Source: Hippasteria phrygiana (lineage: Eukaryota; Echinodermata; Asteroidea; Valvatida; Goniasteridae). Taken from it: DNA of 64,000 nt. The notes under the pieces were generated by a model. The model was not told the DNA's origin and did not search any database. It saw nothing but the letters and a program-made list of their open reading frames with translations. Where the stretch lies: positions 1,543,001-1,607,000 of the forward strand of contig JAZGUH010000378.1 in assembly GCA_037893225.1 (NCBI GenBank). Reading direction: 5' to 3'. Numbering within the stretch: position 1 is the stretch's first letter; every line of letters starts with the position of its first letter. Below, piece by piece: positions 32,965-44,397 of this stretch. A program made the translations under genes and the position numbers.

Positions 32965-33389
32965 GGCTCGTGATTTACCAGTGAAAAGATGGTAACTAAT
33001 TAACACTCCATATAACCACCAACCAACACAAACGTACATACAGCGTACAACGCGTACGGATGACACGCACAAATGAATGAGCACTTCGCGGAATTTGCAG
33101 CGGCGGGGATCAGACATTAACTTAGCTGGTAGTCGGTCTGTATTTGATTGGCTAGCCATACATGGCGGAGACCAATGATACGCTAAGGTCGGTTTTAGTC
33201 TGGTACGTGCGTGGATTATGAAATAAATGGCACACTAGTTTGAACTTGCAGAGAGTGGTGGGCGGGGCCAGGTTGGATTGGAGGGGTGGAGAAGATGGCT
33301 CAATAGTACACAGACTGAGAAGCTCGCAACTTTTTCGAATGAAGACCTGATCACCTTATAAAAACCATCCGCGCTATGAGTGATATAAT
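32725..33389. repeat. Tandem direct duplication around PPP4R2 exon 1, unit 1 (665 bp)
   Basis: Begins inside the right terminal repeat of the hAT-like element (aaactaaaaag) and includes exon 1, its donor and about 425 bp upstream of the start codon. By eye it differs from unit 2 only by one substitution near the start and one 10-bp gap. Confidence 0.93.
32901..32964 (-). CDS. PPP4R2: PPP4R2 exon 1 (coding part, proximal copy)
   Basis: Encodes [20 protein letters not shown] plus one residue, then donor AACG|GTAAGA (phase 1). An in-frame Met lies further upstream (33159) but the intervening sequence does not resemble the family, so the internal Met is preferred. An exact copy of this exon lies 675 bp upstream. 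Confidence 0.8.
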
Positions 33390-34064
33390 AAACTAAAAAG
33401 CGACCCTACACTACACAATCGCCAGAAAAGGGGTCCTAAACTGCCACTCACTAGTGTAGTGATTCTGATTATTCATATATAATCATAGGCCTACGTACAT
33501 GTACGTGCGCACGGATGACCACGAATGCCATCTTTTTTAAAATAAAAAATACAACAAAACAACACTAATTCTTACCGTTTAGGGCGTCCAGAAAATTCTC
33601 TTTATTCTCCTCCATTTCTTCTGGCGTTTTGGCTAACATGGCTCGTGATTTACCAGTGAAAAGATGGTAACTAATTAACACTCCATATAACCACCAACCA
33701 ACACAAACGTACATACAGCGTACAACGCGTACGGATGACACGCACAAATGAATGAGCACTTCGCGGAATTTGCAGCGGCGGGGATCAGACATTAACTTAG
33801 CTGGTAGTCGGTCTGTATTTGATTGGCTAGCCATACATGGCGGAGACCAATGATACGCTAAGGTCGGTTTTAGTCTGGTACGTGCGTGGATTATGAAATA
33901 AATGGCACACTAGTTTGAACTTGCAGAGAGTGGTGGGCGGGGCCAGGTTGGATTGGAGGGGTGGAGAAGATGGCTCAATAGTACACAGACTGAGAAGCTC
34001 GCAACTTTTTCGAATGAAGACCTGATCACCTTATAAAAACCATCCGCGCTATGAGTGATATAAT
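33390..34064. repeat. Tandem direct duplication around PPP4R2 exon 1, unit 2 (675 bp)
   Basis: Copy of 32725-33389 with 10 extra bases near 33476-33486. It carries a full second exon 1 (33576-33639) with the same donor, so transcripts could start from either unit and give the same peptide. Confidence 0.93.
33576..33639 (-). CDS. PPP4R2: PPP4R2 exon 1, distal duplicated copy
   Basis: Identical to 32901-32964 in coding bases and splice donor. It is either an alternative first exon or an unused duplicate. If spliced onto exon 2 it would encode the same protein. Confidence 0.6.
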
Positions 34065-34069
34065 TTAAT

Positions 34070-34350
34070 CTTAATGTTAATATAATAATAATTGTTATAT
34101 AGCGCTTTCCATCGTATCAACGATCTGAAAGCACTTTACAATTATTTATAATCCGATCAGGCCTTGGACCACGCGGCAGCCGAAATCAGCGCTCGACCCT
34201 CTCAGGTACCCATTTATACTCCTGGGTGGAGAGAGGAAATTGTAGTCAAGTGTCTTTCCCAAGGGCACAAACACCATGTTCTTGGCAGGGTTCGAACCCA
34301 CGCACCATCGTACATGAGTCGAACACCGTAACCACTGGGCCATGGCATTC
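34070..34350 (-). mobile_element. tRNA-derived SINE
   Basis: Read on the minus strand: a tRNA-like head with A box TGGCCCAGTGGTTACGG and B box GGGTTCGAACCC, then a body with 'cccttgggaaagacacttga' and 'ctctctccacccaggagtat', then 'gcgctatataacaattatta' and an (ATT)-type tail. The body resembles the central domain shared by SINEs of several marine invertebrates (Nin-DC-like, from memory). It lies just outside the duplicated PPP4R2 first exon. Confidence 0.82.
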
Positions 34351-34458
34351 TTAAAAAGATTCTAGAAAGATTACAGATAACAACACACCGGGAATAGTCA
34401 CCAATCTCAAGGATCTTGGTAGTCTGGTTCCCTGAACTAAATATTCCCTGACGTCTAT

Positions 34459-34582
34459 GGGCCTGTTTGTTTCACACGAATCCGGATCGCGATCAGTGAT
34501 CCAGCCGCTGGTTTGCTCCATCTATACTAGGCGCACGGATCACATGATCGCGCTCCGGATTTGATCGAAACAAACAGTCCCC
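34459..34582. mobile_element. Short inverted-repeat element (GGGCCTGTTTGTTTC ends)
   Basis: Left GGGCCTGTTTGTTTC and right GAAACAAACAGTCCCC, with 'ccggatcgcgatca' and 'tgatcgcgctccgg' as subterminal inverted repeats; about 124 bp. Confidence 0.65.
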
Positions 34583-34871
34583 AGGCCTATATATCTTAGG
34601 TTAGGCAGTACCCGCGGTTTAAAATAGATGTCCGAGTGACAGTGGCGTCATTCAAATTTAGTAATCTTGTAAAATCCGGTAAGAGTATGGCATTGATTTT
34701 TCATATTTGTTTATGTCTAATTGGGAATTCAAATTCCAGGATCTGTAACAGGCATGACAGACATTTGGTTATTGCGAACATCAACGTTAACAGCCGAATG
34801 TTACAGAAAAAAGGTTCGGAAAACTTCGGATATTTTCGTCACGTGACATTGGCGGCTGCCGGACCCTACTA

Positions 34872-34991
34872 AGGCTGCATCCGAAACTCTTGTCTAGGGC
34901 TATTGTCTAGGTGTGCGCCATTACAACTACGTGAAGAAATGCTGACAATAGCCGTAGCCGTAGCTCTGGGAGCCCGTTTCGGACACGGCCT
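34872..34991. mobile_element. Short inverted-repeat element (AGGC..TCCGAAAC ends)
   Basis: Left AGGCTGCATCCGAAAC and right GTTTCGGACACGGCCT, 120 bp, with 'ctattgtctag' and 'gacaatag' folding inside. The right end resembles that at 8935-8945. Confidence 0.55.
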
Positions 34992-35684
34992 AATATTCAT
35001 CAGAAATAGTCAGAATATTTTGGTCTGGGAACCAGACTAGGATCTTGGTTGGGAACCCTTCGAAATTAGAATGAAAATCAGAAAACTCAGCATGATTTAC
35101 AAGATGATAGTGTGGCCACTCAACAGCCACATTCATTGAACTGGAATCAAGGAAACACAGGAAACAGTTCCGTATGATCCGGTATTCCACTCAAGCTTAT
35201 GGAAGCAGGTTTCCCCAATCAACCATTAATTGGACACACTGCCTTGGACTACAAGATGCGTTCGTTCTAAAACTGCTATGGTTGGAAAGATCATTCAAAA
35301 ATAGAATATAATAATGTACACGACCATCCCTTGAAAATGCGTCTTTAAGTAGTTGTCTGAAAACTTTTGGCGAAACTGTAATGTCGGGGATGGGCGGCCA
35401 TCGGGGCAAAAATGAAAACATGAAAAGCTTCAAATCGTATTTAACATGAAATATGATTACAAATTCGCAATTAAATCGCAATTATAATTAAAATAAACAC
35501 CACAAATATAAATACAAATCACAAATTAATATAAAAGCCACAAATATTTACAGGTATCAAATTCAACAGAACGCCACCAATGTAAATGCGCAAATTTAAA
35601 TAAATGCCCAAAATAGATGCCACGGATAAAAATACCAATTCCAAATTAAAACAAACGCCAAAAATCTACTTTATAATATGCTCC

Positions 35685-35864
35685 AAGGGCCGGTCACACT
35701 GGCCACGATAACGATAACGAAAACAAAAACCGATCCGAATAAACGCTCCCTATTGGTGGATCGAACGCGCGCGTATTTAACCACGCGCGACAATTCCACC
35801 ATGGCGTTTATTCTCACCGTTTTCGTTATCGTCGTCGTTATCGTGGCCAGTGTGACCAGCCCTT
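35685..35864. mobile_element. Long-TIR element, copy 1 (AAGGGCCGGTCACACTGG ends)
   Basis: Most of its 180 bp is terminal inverted repeat: AAGGGCCGGTCACACTGGCC followed by 'acgataacga' words and their inverse. A 63% GC core includes 'acgcgcgcgtatttaaccac'. Confidence 0.75.
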
Positions 35865-36247
35865 AAGTGAGGCGCGCCATATACGAATATCGCACAAGAG
35901 ATAAGTGCAGGCCATAGCGCGAGATAAGCCTTGCGCGCAATTAAAAGATAACAATTTAGTGTTGCTAGAAATATATCAAGCTCAGAATCCCCTAAAAAGA
36001 TAATATAATTGTGCTCAGAATGCAGCAGAAAAAGTGCGCCACCCAGGAGGTGAGGTTGGTGGAGGGGAGGGGGAGGGGGGATTTAAATTTGATGGCGCCT
36101 AATTACGTCCCTCCTAACGTGGTGAAGGCTTAACTTTGTTCCCTCCAGCATCTTGCGTGAACAATATTTTACACCAGAAAGCGAAGTTTTAGCGACTTTA
36201 ATTATAATTATTCATCCTTGATCAAAAATGTTGCCTTTGCTTTGATA

Positions 36248-36433
36248 AAAGGGCCGGTCACACCACTGTCCACGATAACGACGACGATAACGAAAACATC
36301 GAGAATAAACACCACTGATTGGTGAAATTGTCGCGCGTGTAATACGCGCGCGTTCCACCTGCCAATAGAGAGCGTTTATTTGCATCGTTTTCGTTTTCGC
36401 CATCGTTATCGTGGCCAGTGTGACCGGCCCTTT
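36248..36433. mobile_element. Long-TIR element, copy 2
   Basis: AAAGGGCCGGTCACACCACT...CCAGTGTGACCGGCCCTTT, with the same 'cacgataacgacgacgataa' arms as copy 1 and a diverged centre. The interval 35865-36247 between copies shows nothing recognisable. Confidence 0.75.
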
Positions 36434-36619
36434 AGGCTGTCCGAAGTGCGCGGTTGACACGTTGAAAATAATTTTCTGACCAACATGATGTTTAGTATAA
36501 TGAAGATAATAAGAATAAATCATATGCCTTCCCCTCCCCCACCCCCCAAAAAAATCCAAAGCATATACAGTACATGTAATTTGGTTATTATTGACATAGG
36601 GCCATGGACCGATATTTTT

Positions 36620-36642
36620 GGGGGGGGGGGGGGGGGGGGGGG
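36620..36642. repeat. Poly-G tract, 23 bases
   Basis: Uninterrupted G run on the plus strand. Similar runs of 14-25 lie at 7818, 29183, 37459, 37610, 58150 and 61071, and a C run at 4997. Confidence 0.9.
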
Positions 36643-36909
36643 TTAAACTCATTTTCTGGAAGGTGATTAATTGTAAATCAAATTGGACATTTAAAAAAAA
36701 AAATGAAAATTCGGGAAATTTCAAAAAAATTAAGTAAAAAGAAGATTACAATTTTTACTGTTACAATAAAATTTAAAAGAAGTTTTAATTTTTAACAGGT
36801 TACTCATGCAAGAGGGTGCAAGTTTTGTTCAAAAATATAGGCTAAGACTCGTTGTCCAACAGTAGGCAGAAATGTGGTTATTATTGATTCCGAATGAGCG
36901 GCCCCCTAT

Positions 36910-37350
36910 GTGGGAATCAACTGTAGGGTGTCCCTTGAAAAACGCAACAGTTACAAAAACGTAATTATAAAGAAACGAAAAATCCTTCAATTTCGAACGG
37001 AATGATAGTCGTGCTAAACTGACTGTTTGGATAGGATTGTGCGGAAATTGTCTGGTGATAGGACCTTTCATCTTTGAGGGAAACGTAAATGGTCACGTTT
37101 ATGCAGATGATAAATAACGATGTTGTGCCTATTCTTGCAGCCAATTTCCAACAGTTTGTGCGAGGTACTTTTCGTTATCTGTGGTGGGACCAAGACGGTG
37201 CTCCACCACATCGACGGATAGTCGTTCATAAGATCAGAGACCCTACGAACGTTTTGGTAACAGGGTCGTGGCGCTAAATGAGGAGATCGAGTGGCCACCA
37301 CGCTCGTCCGACCTCACGCCCTGTAATTACTTTCCAGGGGCGCACAACCT
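36910..37350 (+). pseudogene. Relic of a mariner/Tc1-superfamily-like DDE transposase, frameshifted
   Basis: Fragments of a transposase catalytic domain lie in different plus frames. One frame has a 'GPFIFEGNVNGHVY' segment (about 37045-37100). The next has 'NNDVVPIL' and 'WWDQDGAPPHRR', the conserved second-Asp block. A third has 'EIEWPPRSSDLTPCNYF', the block preceding the third acidic residue. At least two frameshifts separate them, and N- and C-termini are missing, so it is dead. Terminal repeats were not found. Confidence 0.7.
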
Positions 37351-37934
37351 TTCATTTAGCAGGGGTGGATCCAGGAATTTTTGCAGGGGGGGTCTGAAAT
37401 TTGCCCAGATAAGTGACTCCCAAAATGTTCCGCCTGCAAAAAAGAAATTAAAAAAATAGGGGGGGGGGGGGGGCTGGGGCTGATACACTTTCTTACCGTT
37501 GGTGGCGCCATTTAACCTGTTTTGTTCTCACCCATAGGCAAAATAAGACCTGCATTTGCAAGGCGTAGGCCCCCGTACAAGCAAAAGAAAAAACAAATTG
37601 GCAACGGCCGGGGGGGGGGGGGGTGTTTCGACCCCCAACCCCCTCCCCCGGATACGCGCCTGTTTAGGGAGGGGTTTGTCTTACTAATCATTAAGATTGA
37701 AAACACACTATTCATTTAAACAGTTTTTGTTAAAAGTAATTATTTAGATTTTGAGCAGAAATCGGTTGTACTTGATACCCGATGATGTCATCATGGCACC
37801 ATAGATATATGTACACCTTTGAATGGGTTGGTGCTAAATCAAGGTTACAACTTTATACCATAAACCGTTTTGAAGAAAAGCCGCGGAGAGTATTGTACGA
37901 TCACTGGATGAACAATTTTTTTATACCTTTTTCC

Positions 37935-38007
37935 CCACACTGATACACTATTGGTTGATTTCTTGATACGTTATCGGTTGATACAGTATCCGTTCTGTGA
38001 TGATACT
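37935..38007. repeat. Left part of a TGATAC-ATTATCGG minisatellite split by a retrotransposon
   Basis: Diverged units such as 'gatacgttatcggttgatac' continue on the other side of the Ty3/gypsy insertion (46949-47105). Confidence 0.65.
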
Positions 38008-38792
38008 GTAGCGAAATGATGGTCATAAGTTAGGACGCCCTCTTGTAGATAAGCTAATTCATTCATTTATGCAGTGAGCCAGTGACGCATGGTTGCTGCT
38101 GTGTGGCGACTGGACGTCTTCCGCTGATGAAGACCGACCCGTGCGTGCTACACGTCTCCAGTATAGACCACGCGATTATAAAGCAGCGTGCCGCGGTGAG
38201 CAGGGCAGTCCGTCCGTGAGAGCCCTGTGAGCAGTGCAGTCTGTCCGTGAGAGTCCTGTGAGCAGTTCTGTACAGTCCGTCGTAGCCCTGTGTTCGCGTC
38301 ACGTCAGAGTCACGTCCAATCCTAGTCTAGTAATCCTTGAAAGTACATGTAGATCAGTCCAGTGCACCTTTTCCGGAGAGTGAGTAAATCACAGTTAGTC
38401 AAGTTTATGATCGAGTTTCCCATTGATTAGGAGGACCGTCGTGTGTTTGTGTGCCTCACTATAATTAATGTAAACCTGTTTAGGCGAGATATAGGCGCCA
38501 CTTATTTAATCCTACCAAGGTGATATGTGTTATAATAAATTATTACTCCAATTAAACATCGAGTTTGAGTGCTATATTGTAGAGACATCAGACTCCAGTC
38601 ACATTCCCTTCCCCTGTGCCCGCCTAAGTACAACCCATAGTGTGTAGTTCAACCCCGGTGTTTGGATGGAAGCAGCTGCGAACGCCTGGCGGTAGACTGC
38701 CCCAAAACGGACCTGTTCCCCTGGCCTTCTCTACAGCCGCTCGTCGGGTCGGCCGAGGGCAAGCCTAGGCACCGTCGATCGAGACCGCTACA
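38008..38792 (+). repeat. 5' LTR of the intact Ty3/gypsy element
   Basis: 785 bp, TG...CA ends. Contains a TATA-like ATTATAAAG at about 38175 and AATAAA at about 38534, consistent with U3/R signals. Confidence 0.95.
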
Positions 38793-38794
38793 AA

Positions 38795-38812
38795 TGGTGT
38801 CAGAAGTGGGAT
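38795..38812 (+). other. Primer binding site, tRNA-Leu type
   Basis: TGGTGTCAGAAGTGGGAT starts two bases after the 5' LTR and is complementary to the 3' end typical of animal tRNA-Leu (allowing one mismatch). Confidence 0.8.
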
Positions 38813-38889
38813 AGGCGCCGCAGTAAACTTCTTGACATACATAATACATCGGTAAAACCTACCTAGGAACATCCACCTACCAAGGCGGA

Positions 38890-40344
38890 ATGGCGAAGAA
38901 TTTATTGATTGATTTTGAGGGAGAGGTAGCAACCTCACTACCGGTTGTGCAGAGGGAAGAAGATGGATTACCGTCATTAAGTACATCAGATGTAGAGACC
39001 GACGAGAGAGTTGAGCTGCTGGAAGCAGAACTCTGCCTTCTTAGGCTACGCCAGCAAAGCAGTAATCGGAAGAAGGACTCGGGATTCGGAGGGTCAGAGC
39101 GCACGTCGTTGACAATGCAATTTTGTAATGACTCAACTGGGGAGTTACTTACGCCTATTCTCCCATCCCGGGTGAGGCCGACTCCAAAACAACGCACCAA
39201 GCACCACAGCACAGCAGCCCGTCTCCCACCACCAACATGTGGAGCTGCATCACGGAGTGAGACAATCCACAATGACCTAGACGACAGCAGCCATCGAGTG
39301 TCGACACAATGCAGTCCGACCAACAACAGTCAGCAGAGTAGCGGGGTGGATGATCCTATACAGGCGACAAGGAGTGAAGAAGAGAAGAAGTCCCTACCGA
39401 GGGAGCACACCAAGACAGAGGGAAACAGCAATCAACACAGAGTCATGTCAAGACGACCCAACATTATACCGGACAGGTACAATGGCAAAAGCCCATGGAG
39501 AGACTACCGACAACATTTTGAGGCGTGCAGGTCCGCCAATGGATGGACAGAGAAACAAGCAGAAGTGTTCTTGGCGGCAAGTCTCCAAGGAGCCGCACTG
39601 AAGGTGCTGGGTAATGACCCGGGTGCTGGGTCCCATCCGACTTTCGCTGAACTGATTGACAGATTGGAGAAGAGGTTTGGGCCAGGAAGAATGGCGGAGA
39701 ATCATCTTATGGAGTTACGTCATAGGCGTCAGGGCCCCAAGGAGACTCTCCAAGAAGTAGGACAGGTCATAAGGGAACTGTCGGCCCTGGCGTATCCGGA
39801 GCTATCGGAGGAAGGGCGCGATCGCCTAGCAAGGGGACATTTTTCCGACGCTATCGAGAGTCAGGCTATTCGAGAAGGCATTTTCCGCGCCAGGCCTACT
39901 ACTTTGGACGAAGCTGTGAGGGCTGCCCTGGCAACTGAAAGCTTCCAAAGAATAGAAGAACAACGAGGGGGCAAATTTCCTAAATTTGCAAGAGTCTTGG
40001 GGAGCGACGCCGAAGCTGCTTTGGAGGGGCTGAGAAAAGAGATGCAGGAGAATTACCGGCGTGTTGAGACTGACATCCTAAAGAGGCATGAAGAAATGAA
40101 ATCGTGGATACAAACAAGGAGTAGACCTGGAGGCGCCTACTCAGGTGAAGGAAGGAGGGAGATTAACCTTTCCGATGTTGTTTGCTACAACTGCCAGCAG
40201 AAGGGGCATTTTGCTCGGAGCTGTGAAAGACCACCGGCAAGGAAAAGACGAGCCTCGGGAAACGAGCAGCAGCCGGCCCAGGGGCCCGAGGGACGGCTGG
40301 AGGGTTCCAAGGGCCAAGTGTCAGTCAACCAACAGAAAAACTAA
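38890..40344 (+). CDS. gag: Gag polyprotein of the intact Ty3/gypsy element
   Basis: 484 residues. The N-terminal third contains a short leucine-rich helical segment (about 35-55) and a disordered Ser/Thr-rich stretch. A capsid-like helical region spans roughly 190-340. A single CCHC zinc knuckle, CYNCQQKGHFARSC, lies near residue 431, followed by a basic tail, as expected for nucleocapsid. The start lies about 80 bases after the primer site. The pol frame is -1 relative to gag, and pol's first Met follows 30 bases after the gag stop, so expression may use -1 frameshifting or reinitiation; no slippery site was confirmed. Confidence 0.9.
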   Translation: MAKNLLIDFEGEVATSLPVVQREEDGLPSLSTSDVETDERVELLEAELCLLRLRQQSSNRKKDSGFGGSERTSLTMQFCNDSTGELLTPILPSRVRPTPKQRTKHHSTAARLPPPTCGAASRSETIHNDLDDSSHRVSTQCSPTNNSQQSSGVDDPIQATRSEEEKKSLPREHTKTEGNSNQHRVMSRRPNIIPDRYNGKSPWRDYRQHFEACRSANGWTEKQAEVFLAASLQGAALKVLGNDPGAGSHPTFAELIDRLEKRFGPGRMAENHLMELRHRRQGPKETLQEVGQVIRELSALAYPELSEEGRDRLARGHFSDAIESQAIREGIFRARPTTLDEAVRAALATESFQRIEEQRGGKFPKFARVLGSDAEAALEGLRKEMQENYRRVETDILKRHEEMKSWIQTRSRPGGAYSGEGRREINLSDVVCYNCQQKGHFARSCERPPARKRRASGNEQQPAQGPEGRLEGSKGQVSVNQQKN

Positions 40345-40373
40345 CAGAGTCTACTGGTGAGAAGCGTTCACTA

Positions 40374-43300
40374 ATGTCTCCAAGAATAGCCGGGGCTAGA
40401 AGCGGTTTATTTGTGCCAGCAACAATAAGGGGCAGACGAGTAAATCTGTTGGTGGACACCGGCGCAACAGACTCACTACTGTCATCTGCGTTCTTCTACG
40501 AAATTCCGAAAGAAAAAAGACCAGAGTAGACGGGCTCAGGAGCCAGTGTCAGGATGGCCGATGGAAGTCTCCTACAGACGTTGGGTGGTGCCTGTGTGGA
40601 CGTGCAAGTTGGGAAGAGCACTCATGCAGTGAATGTTGTGTTCGGAAACATTGGGGTGTTGGAAGGGATCCTTGGGATGGATTTCTTGCTTGCCACACAG
40701 GGAAGCTTGAATTTCAAGACCTTGGAATTGACCCTTAATGGCGAGAAGGTTAAGTGTGCAGATACCCAGGGGAGCAACTTCTGTGCAAGAGTGGTGGTGG
40801 AGCGGACAACGAACATTCCGCCGGGGCATGAGGCGATAATTACAGGACGTCTAGCAGGGAAGACGCGAGCGACTGGTCTTGGCATCATGGAGCCCGCCGA
40901 CAGGAGTGAAATGACGGCAAAGGGGATTGTCATGGCACGCCTGCTAGTGACGTTGGATGAAGAAGTTATACCGATAAGGGTTTTTAACCCTGGTAAGAGA
41001 CAATGTGTGGTAAGGAGAGGAACAACGGCGGGAATGCTCACCTCAGTAGGAGCAGATGACGTCGAAGAGACCCAAGAGACTTCGCCAAAACCTGAGGATG
41101 GCATAGGAGTGCCAGAACACCTTACTGATTTGTACGACAGAAGCAAGAGAAGCGTCGACCAGAAGTACCACAACAAGATAGCGAAATTACTCCGGGATTT
41201 TCAAGATGTGTTTTCCTCTGGGGACAACGATATTGGTCGCACAAACTTAGTACGTCACAGGATCAACACCAGCAACGCACCGCCAATACGAGAACGTCCA
41301 CGACGATACCCTACACAGGAGCAACAGGAGATTCATCGTCAGGTACAGGCGATGCTGCAAGATGGCATCATCGAACGCAGCGATAGCCCTTGGGCATCGA
41401 ACGTGGTTTTAGTCAAGAAGAAAGATGGGACGAAAAGGTTCTGCGTCGATTATCGTCGCCTGAACGCTGTGACTATCAAGGACTCCTATCCGATTCCTCG
41501 TATTGACGACTCGCTGGACTCCCTTGCTGGGTCTAAGTGGTTCTCCACTTTAGACCTGGCATCGGGATACTGGCAGGTTGAGTTGGAAGAGGAGGCCAAG
41601 CAGAAATCTGCCTTCGTGGTGCGAGGGGGACTGTATTCCTGGCGGGTGATGCCTTTCGGGCTCTGCAACGCCCCCTCCACCTTCGAAAGGCTTATGGAGC
41701 GGGTGCTGGCAGGCCTCCACTGGGAAACATTGCTGGTCTACCTAGATGACGTTATAGTCTTCGCAGGTACAGTAGAAGAGGAACTTTCCCGCCTGGAGAC
41801 AGTGTTCCAGCGCCTGCGAGGGGCAGGGCTTAAACTTAAGCCAAAGAAGTGTGAGCTGTTCAAGGAGAGTGTCCTTTACTTAGGGCATGTAGTAACCAGA
41901 GACGGGATAACCACGGATCCTGACAAGGTTAGGTCTGTGCGTGAGTGGCCTACGCCTGAGACGGTGAGAGAGGTCCAAAGCTTCCTTGGGCTAGTATCTT
42001 ACTACAGGCGATTCATTAAGGGTTTCGCCGACGTGGCACGACCACTTCATCGCCTAACGAAGAAGGCACGTGAATTTGAATGGACCGACGAGACTGAGGG
42101 CGCCTTTCGAGAGTTAAAACGACGGTTGCAGGAGGCGCCTATTTTGACTTACCCGGACCCAACGGCCGAGTACATTCTAGACACAGATGCCAGCGGAGTG
42201 GGCATAGGTGCTGTGCTGTCGCAGTCCATAGATGGACAGGAGAAAGTGGTGGCGTATGCCAGTAGGGCGTTAAGCAAGCCTGAACGCAACTACTGTGTGA
42301 CCCGGAGGGAACTTCTGGCAGTCGTTGTGTTTCTTAAGCAATTCCGGCAGTACATTTATGGTAGGCGAATCACCATCAGAACAGACCACGGGGCGTTAAG
42401 GTGGCTCATTCATTTTCGTGATCCCCAGGGACAGCTTGCCAGATGGCTTCAGGTGATAAGTGAACATGACTTCACTATTGTTCATCGAGCGGGCCGATTG
42501 CATGGAAACGCTGACGGTCTTTCCAGGAAGCCTTGTACACAGTGTGGGAGAGAGGAGGCGCCTTTGGACAAGTCATGCGCAACAGAACCAACGAGACTAG
42601 AACCCTGCGAGAAGCCAGGACTAAGAGTAGTCACAATAGAACCAACAATAACACAAGAACAATGGAGAGATGCACAGATGGAGGACGCGTCCATTCGATG
42701 GGTGATACAAGAAATGGAGAAGTCAGTGAGTAGACCTGGTTGGAATGACGTTACCCCTTATTCAAGTGTGGTAAAGTCCTATTGGCTTCTGTGGGACCAA
42801 CTCGAGATTAGGGATGGCATCCTGCACAGGCGATGGGAGTCAAACGATGGCCGCCGAGTAAGTTGGAAAGTTGTACTTCCAATCTCCTACCGGAAGGCGA
42901 TGATTCAGGAGCTTCACGGAGGAAAGGCCAGCGGTCATCTCGGGATTAAAAAGACAATGATGAAGGTGCGTCAACGATTCTACTGGGCAGGAATGGGTGC
43001 GGATGTAAGATCTGCAGTAAGGCAGTGCAACGTTTGCGCTAGCAAGAAGTCACCGGCGAGACATAGAAGGGCACCACTCAAACATCTGGCGGTAGGCGCA
43101 CCTATGGAGCGAATCGCCTTGGACATAGTTGGGCCCCTTCCACTGACTGAAAGGGGGAACAAGTATATCCTAGTGGTAGGAGACTACTTCAGCAAATGGG
43201 TCGAGGCATACCCCGTTCCCGATGAGAAGGCGACAACGGTAGCAGAAAAGCTAGTGAGTGAGTTCGTCTGTCGCTTTGGTGTCCCTATCAGTTTGCATTC

Positions 43301-44300
43301 GGATCAGGGAAGGAATTTCGAGTCCCAGGTGTTCTCCGAAATGTGCACAGTCCTAGGAATTGAGAAAACACGCACAACGCCCTACAATCCAAAATCGGAT
43401 GGGATGATCGAAAGATTTAATCGTACGCTACTGACGATGATTTCAATGATGATAGAACCACATAAACGTCAGCGGGACTGGGACACCAAACTTCCATTTG
43501 CCACATTCGCCTACCGAGCTACTCCACAGGATTCGACGGGTGAAACCCCTAACATGCTTATGTTAGGCAGGGAGGTATTCCTACCGATCGACTTGAAAAG
43601 CGGAATGTCTGCTAAGGTGGACCACGGATCAGAAGCGGTGGCAACCGATTTCGCATTGGAGTTGAGAGACAACATGAGGGCCGCACATGATAGAGCCAGG
43701 GTTTGCCTGAAACAAAGTGCTAGGCGCCAGAAGAAGAATTACGACCGACAAGCCGCGGGGGACAGACTAGCTGAAGGGCAGTTCGTATGGCTGTACAACC
43801 CAGCGAGGACAAAGGGGCTGTCACCAAAGCTCCAACGGAAATGGGAAGGACCTTATCTCATTGTCAAAAAACTATCTGATGTGACCTACAGAATCCAAGG
43901 ATCACCCCGCGCAAGGATGAAGGTGATTCACTACGATCGCCTTAAGCCGTATATTGGTGAGCCAATCCAACCATGGAAAGTAGGAGAACCTACGAAGGTT
44001 ACGCCTGCGGATGATAGAAGATCAGACACACCGGTGATAGGCCACGATGACTTGGACGGAGATGAATTGGTGATCCAGAATGAGGGTGATAATCGCCTTG
44101 GGACTCCAGCATCAGTATCTGTAGAGCAGCACGTAGAGCATGAGACGAGACAAGTTGATGATGTAGGCGACCACCTGGAGCGAGACGAACCCCAGACAGA
44201 TATCCCGAGTGCAACAGAGGAACCTGGTAGCGTGCAGACACCACAACCACAGCGAAAATATCCAACAAGGCAGCGGAGAGTGCCGCAGCGTTATTTGTAG
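40374..44300 (+). CDS. pol: Pol polyprotein (protease, RT, RNase H, integrase) with one in-frame TAG
   Basis: The frame opens at ATG 40374. Retroviral-type protease motif LVDTGA lies at about 40449. An in-frame TAG at 40527-40529 cuts the protease; the sister copy at 47.5-53.3 kb has TTG there. Downstream the frame is open for 1248 codons. The RT has 'FCVDYRRLN' and the catalytic YLDD (about 41738), and RNase H has 'DTDASG' (about 42180). Integrase has an HHCC zinc region ending CNVCASKK (about 43040) and its three catalytic acidic residues at ALDIVG, HSDQG and MIERFNR. A GPY/F-like 'KWEGPYLIVKKL' follows, with no chromodomain seen. Unless the TAG is read through, this copy lacks its own protease-pol fusion. 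Confidence 0.93.
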
Positions 44301-44397
44301 AAATAACAGAGTGACGCCTACCTAGGATGGCAAGAGCCTACTGTTGTGCAGACTGTAGAGATAGAGTAGAAATTTACAGTAGCAGTAATGTAACCCA

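Noticed and set aside
32965..33159. N-terminal extension of PPP4R2 from an upstream in-frame Met
   Set aside because: The added residues show no resemblance to the family, and the internal Met gives the expected N-terminus. The extension is probably 5'UTR.
42482..42733. Small ORFs in alternative frames and on the opposite strand within pol
   Set aside because: They are shadows of the intact pol frame; the same shadows recur in the decayed copy because the underlying sequence is homologous.
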